NCBI GenBank assembly: GCA_030591795.1
Contig: JAUVAJ010000089.1
Location: 1-7,155 of the forward strand
DNA: 7,155 bases
Source of the DNA: Desulfuromonadales bacterium
GTDB lineage: Bacteria > Desulfobacterota > Desulfuromonadia > Desulfuromonadales > UBA2294
Direction: 5' to 3'
This document shows positions 5,510 through 7,155 of the stretch, piece by piece. The position numbers were made by a program, and so were the translations under genes. A model generated the notes under the pieces. The model saw only the letters and a program-made list of their open reading frames with translations. It was not told the origin of the DNA and searched no databases. Every line of letters begins with the position of its first letter. The first letter of the stretch is position 1.

Positions 5510-6700
5510 TCAAAGAACAGATTTAATAGCTTCGCAGAGGCGATCCATATTGTCAGGCGTCATCCCGGCGACATTAATTCGGCCAGAGCCAACGATATAG
5601 ATGGAGTATTTCTCACGCAGCTGATCAACCTGCTCCTTGGTCAGACCGGAGAAACTGAACATACCGCGCTGATCAATGATCGACGAGAAATCTTGCTCAA
5701 CGCCCTTCTCTTTGAGAGTTTTGACGAATAGATGGCGCATCTCGTTGATTCGGTTACGGATGTCAGCGACCTCTTCATTCCACTGAGTCTTTAACCCCTT
5801 ATCACCCAGCACGGTTGCAACGATCTGGCCGCCATGTGAGGGAGGATTTGAATAGTTATAGCGGATTCTCAGCTTGACTTGGCTCATGACCGTTGCGGCC
5901 TGCTCATTACTATCAGCAACGACAGTCAGCGCTCCGGTTCTTTCACGGTAAAGGCCGAAGTTTTTCGAGAAGCTCGAACAAACCAGCATCTGCTTTACTT
6001 TTTTGGTTAACTCCAGCAAACCGGCACGGTCCTCTTCAACGCCGTCTGCTAGTCCTTGATAAGCAAAATCGACGAGAGGCAACACACCTTGTTCAGACAG
6101 CAGATCGCCGATCAGAGCCCACTGTTCAACGGTGGGATCGATGCCGGTTGGATTGTGACAGCAACCGTGCAGAAGGATCACATCCCCCTTCGGAATCTTT
6201 TTGATTGAAGCGCACATGGCGTCGAAATCAAGTCCATTGGTAGCAGGGTCGCGATAGTCGTACTTTTCACAAGTCAGACCGGCTACAGCAAAGATGGTGT
6301 TGTGGTTGGCCCAAGTCGGGTTACTCAGCCATAGCTTTGCCTCAGGGTGCACGGTGTGCAGATAGTCACCGGCAACCCGCAGGGCCCCCGTACCACCGGG
6401 ACATTGTGCGGTCGCGGCACGTTTAGTGGCGATGATTTCGTGTCCTTCACCGAACAGTAGTTCCTGGACCTGCGCACAGTATGCTGGATCACCGGTCATT
6501 GGCAGGTAACCCTTGGAGCTTTCCTGTTCAAGGATCAGTTTTTCAGCCTTTTTCACAGTACCCAGCACAGGCGTCTTGCCAGTGGAATCTTGATAAACGC
6601 CAACGGAGAGATTTATCTTGTCAGGGTTGGGGTCCGCTTTGAACATCTCGGTCAAGCCGAGAATCGGATCGGGTGGAGCAATTTGTACCTTCTCGAACAT
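5510..6700 (-). CDS. aspC: Aspartate/aromatic amino acid aminotransferase, class I (AspC/TyrB type)
   Basis: A 396-residue PLP enzyme that transfers amino groups between aspartate or aromatic amino acids and 2-oxoglutarate. Fold-type I residues are clear: N183 in HNPTG, D211 in DFAYQG (pairs with the PLP pyridine nitrogen), K246 in SSFSKNFGL (Schiff-base lysine) and R374 in GSGRINVAG (substrate carboxylate). Length and many blocks (DPILGL, GKTPVL, HGCCHNPTGIDPT, NYSNPP, GMFSFSGLTKEQV, NVAGMTPDNM) match gammaproteobacterial AspC; YLPM near residue 65 is more TyrB-like, so substrate range is uncertain. The frame is open further upstream, but the ATG at 6700 gives the family N-terminus MFEKVQIAPPDPILGL and has AAGGA about eight bases ahead. 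The gene is single, with its own terminator, between tRNA-Gly repeats. The AspC-like character hints at acquisition by transfer, which a tree would test. Confidence 0.95.
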   Translation of the reverse strand: MFEKVQIAPPDPILGLTEMFKADPNPDKINLSVGVYQDSTGKTPVLGTVKKAEKLILEQESSKGYLPMTGDPAYCAQVQELLFGEGHEIIATKRAATAQCPGGTGALRVAGDYLHTVHPEAKLWLSNPTWANHNTIFAVAGLTCEKYDYRDPATNGLDFDAMCASIKKIPKGDVILLHGCCHNPTGIDPTVEQWALIGDLLSEQGVLPLVDFAYQGLADGVEEDRAGLLELTKKVKQMLVCSSFSKNFGLYRERTGALTVVADSNEQAATVMSQVKLRIRYNYSNPPSHGGQIVATVLGDKGLKTQWNEEVADIRNRINEMRHLFVKTLKEKGVEQDFSSIIDQRGMFSFSGLTKEQVDQLREKYSIYIVGSGRINVAGMTPDNMDRLCEAIKSVL

Positions 6701-6789
6701 TGCAAATATCCTTTCTCTCTGGGAGAATTGCTTGTCGGTAATCACTAACGAAATTTGAACACATTCTAATAACAGGCAAACTCCAGCTT

Positions 6790-6818
6790 CTTCTACCTCA
6801 AGCAACTGCACTTGTCAA
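6790..6818 (-). promoter_or_regulatory. Sigma-70-type promoter of the aminotransferase gene
   Basis: Read leftward, a perfect -35 hexamer TTGACA (complement of 6813-6818) is followed after exactly 17 bases by TAGAAG (complement of 6790-6795), a 4-of-6 match to the -10. Transcription would start near 6783, leaving an untranslated leader of roughly 80 bases before the ATG at 6700. Confidence 0.6.
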
Positions 6819-7033
6819 ACCTAAACCTCACATCACCGAGGGTCACGATATTTAACCATGAATTAGCATTCCAAAATGGCAAGCGGCTGTTTTCGGTTTA
6901 CAAACTGGAGGATCTTCCAACGCATTGGATTCTCACAGAATTTGATCAATCAGTGACGACAGTACAAACCCCAGTTATTTGTTCATATGATATGAAGTGA
7001 AGAAATGAAGTATTTATTACAACACTAACAGCA

Positions 7034-7063
7034 AAGGGCTTAACCGAAAACGGCTAAGCCCTT
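7034..7063 (-). terminator. Terminator hairpin downstream of tRNA-Gly
   Basis: Read leftward, AAGGGCTTAGCCG, a TTTT loop and CGGTTAAGCCCTT form a 13-pair stem with one G-U pair, starting eight bases after the tRNA CCA. The T-tract behind it (CCCTTTGCTGTT) is weak. Read rightward the same hairpin is followed by TTGATTTT, so it may work in both directions. Confidence 0.75.
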
Positions 7064-7071
7064 GATTTTAC

Positions 7072-7146
<75 letters not shown>

Positions 7147-7155
7147 GAATAAAGA

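Larger units (their letters stand above)
6701..7071. other. Gene-free stretch between the aminotransferase and tRNA-Gly
   Basis: This stretch holds the aminotransferase leader and promoter (6701-6818) and the tRNA-Gly terminator (7034-7063). Between them, about 6819-7033 is AT-rich and I see no convincing gene on either strand. A rightward frame at 6812-7000 could be read from a TTG as 62 residues, but it has no ribosome-binding site, no recognisable domain, and overlaps the promoter. Confidence 0.6.

Noticed and set aside
6701..6811. Thirty-seven-codon upstream extension of the aminotransferase
   Set aside because: The extension covers the promoter and leader, has no family similarity, and the ATG at 6700 matches the AspC N-terminus.
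6812..7000. Rightward 62-codon frame starting at TTG
   Set aside because: It has no ribosome-binding site and no recognisable domain, and it overlaps the promoter of the divergently read aminotransferase. The frame is short enough to be open by chance.

Overview
The window is about 7.2 kb of ordinary bacterial chromosome. It is gene-dense, moderate in GC and dominated by housekeeping functions. The gene set suggests an anaerobic member of the former Deltaproteobacteria (Desulfuromonadales-like): a short DUF1858 redox-disulfide protein behind coaD, a yacG-queD-queE cluster, an RFA-P-synthase-like metallo-beta-lactamase-fold protein and a type-2 dGTPase. This placement is inferred from gene content, not from a search.

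Left third (1-2506): a leftward gene for an MBL-fold hydrolase lies divergent to a rightward gene for the ribosome-assembly protein YhbY. yhbY converges on a leftward HD-domain dNTP triphosphohydrolase gene (dgt), with only 30 bases between them. Middle (2507-3921): a divergent promoter region with a perfect 12-base palindrome separates dgt from the rightward unit rsmD-coaD-DUF1858. These three genes are tightly packed and presumably co-transcribed. They cover 16S rRNA G966 methylation, coenzyme A synthesis and a small CxxC protein. This unit converges on the leftward unit yacG-queD-queE (3932-5241). That unit holds a zinc-binding gyrase-inhibitor-like protein and two successive enzymes of 7-deazaguanine (queuosine precursor) synthesis, with a 1-base gap and a 23-base overlap between the genes.

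Right third (5242-7155): a leftward class I aspartate/aromatic aminotransferase gene, very like gammaproteobacterial AspC, has its own promoter and a strong terminator. It lies between an intact leftward tRNA-Gly(CCC) gene (7072-7146) and a 45-base fragment identical to the 3' part of that tRNA (5363-5407). The shared sequence runs exactly from the 5' edge of the anticodon loop to the encoded CCA, in direct orientation. That is the geometry left by a tyrosine recombinase acting on a tRNA gene. No integrase is present, so the 1.7-kb unit is either a decayed or minimal integrated segment or the product of a tRNA duplication. This is the most interesting structure in the window.

I see no CRISPR array, toxin-antitoxin pair, defence system or complete mobile element. 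The remaining findings are small sequence-level oddities in otherwise standard genes.
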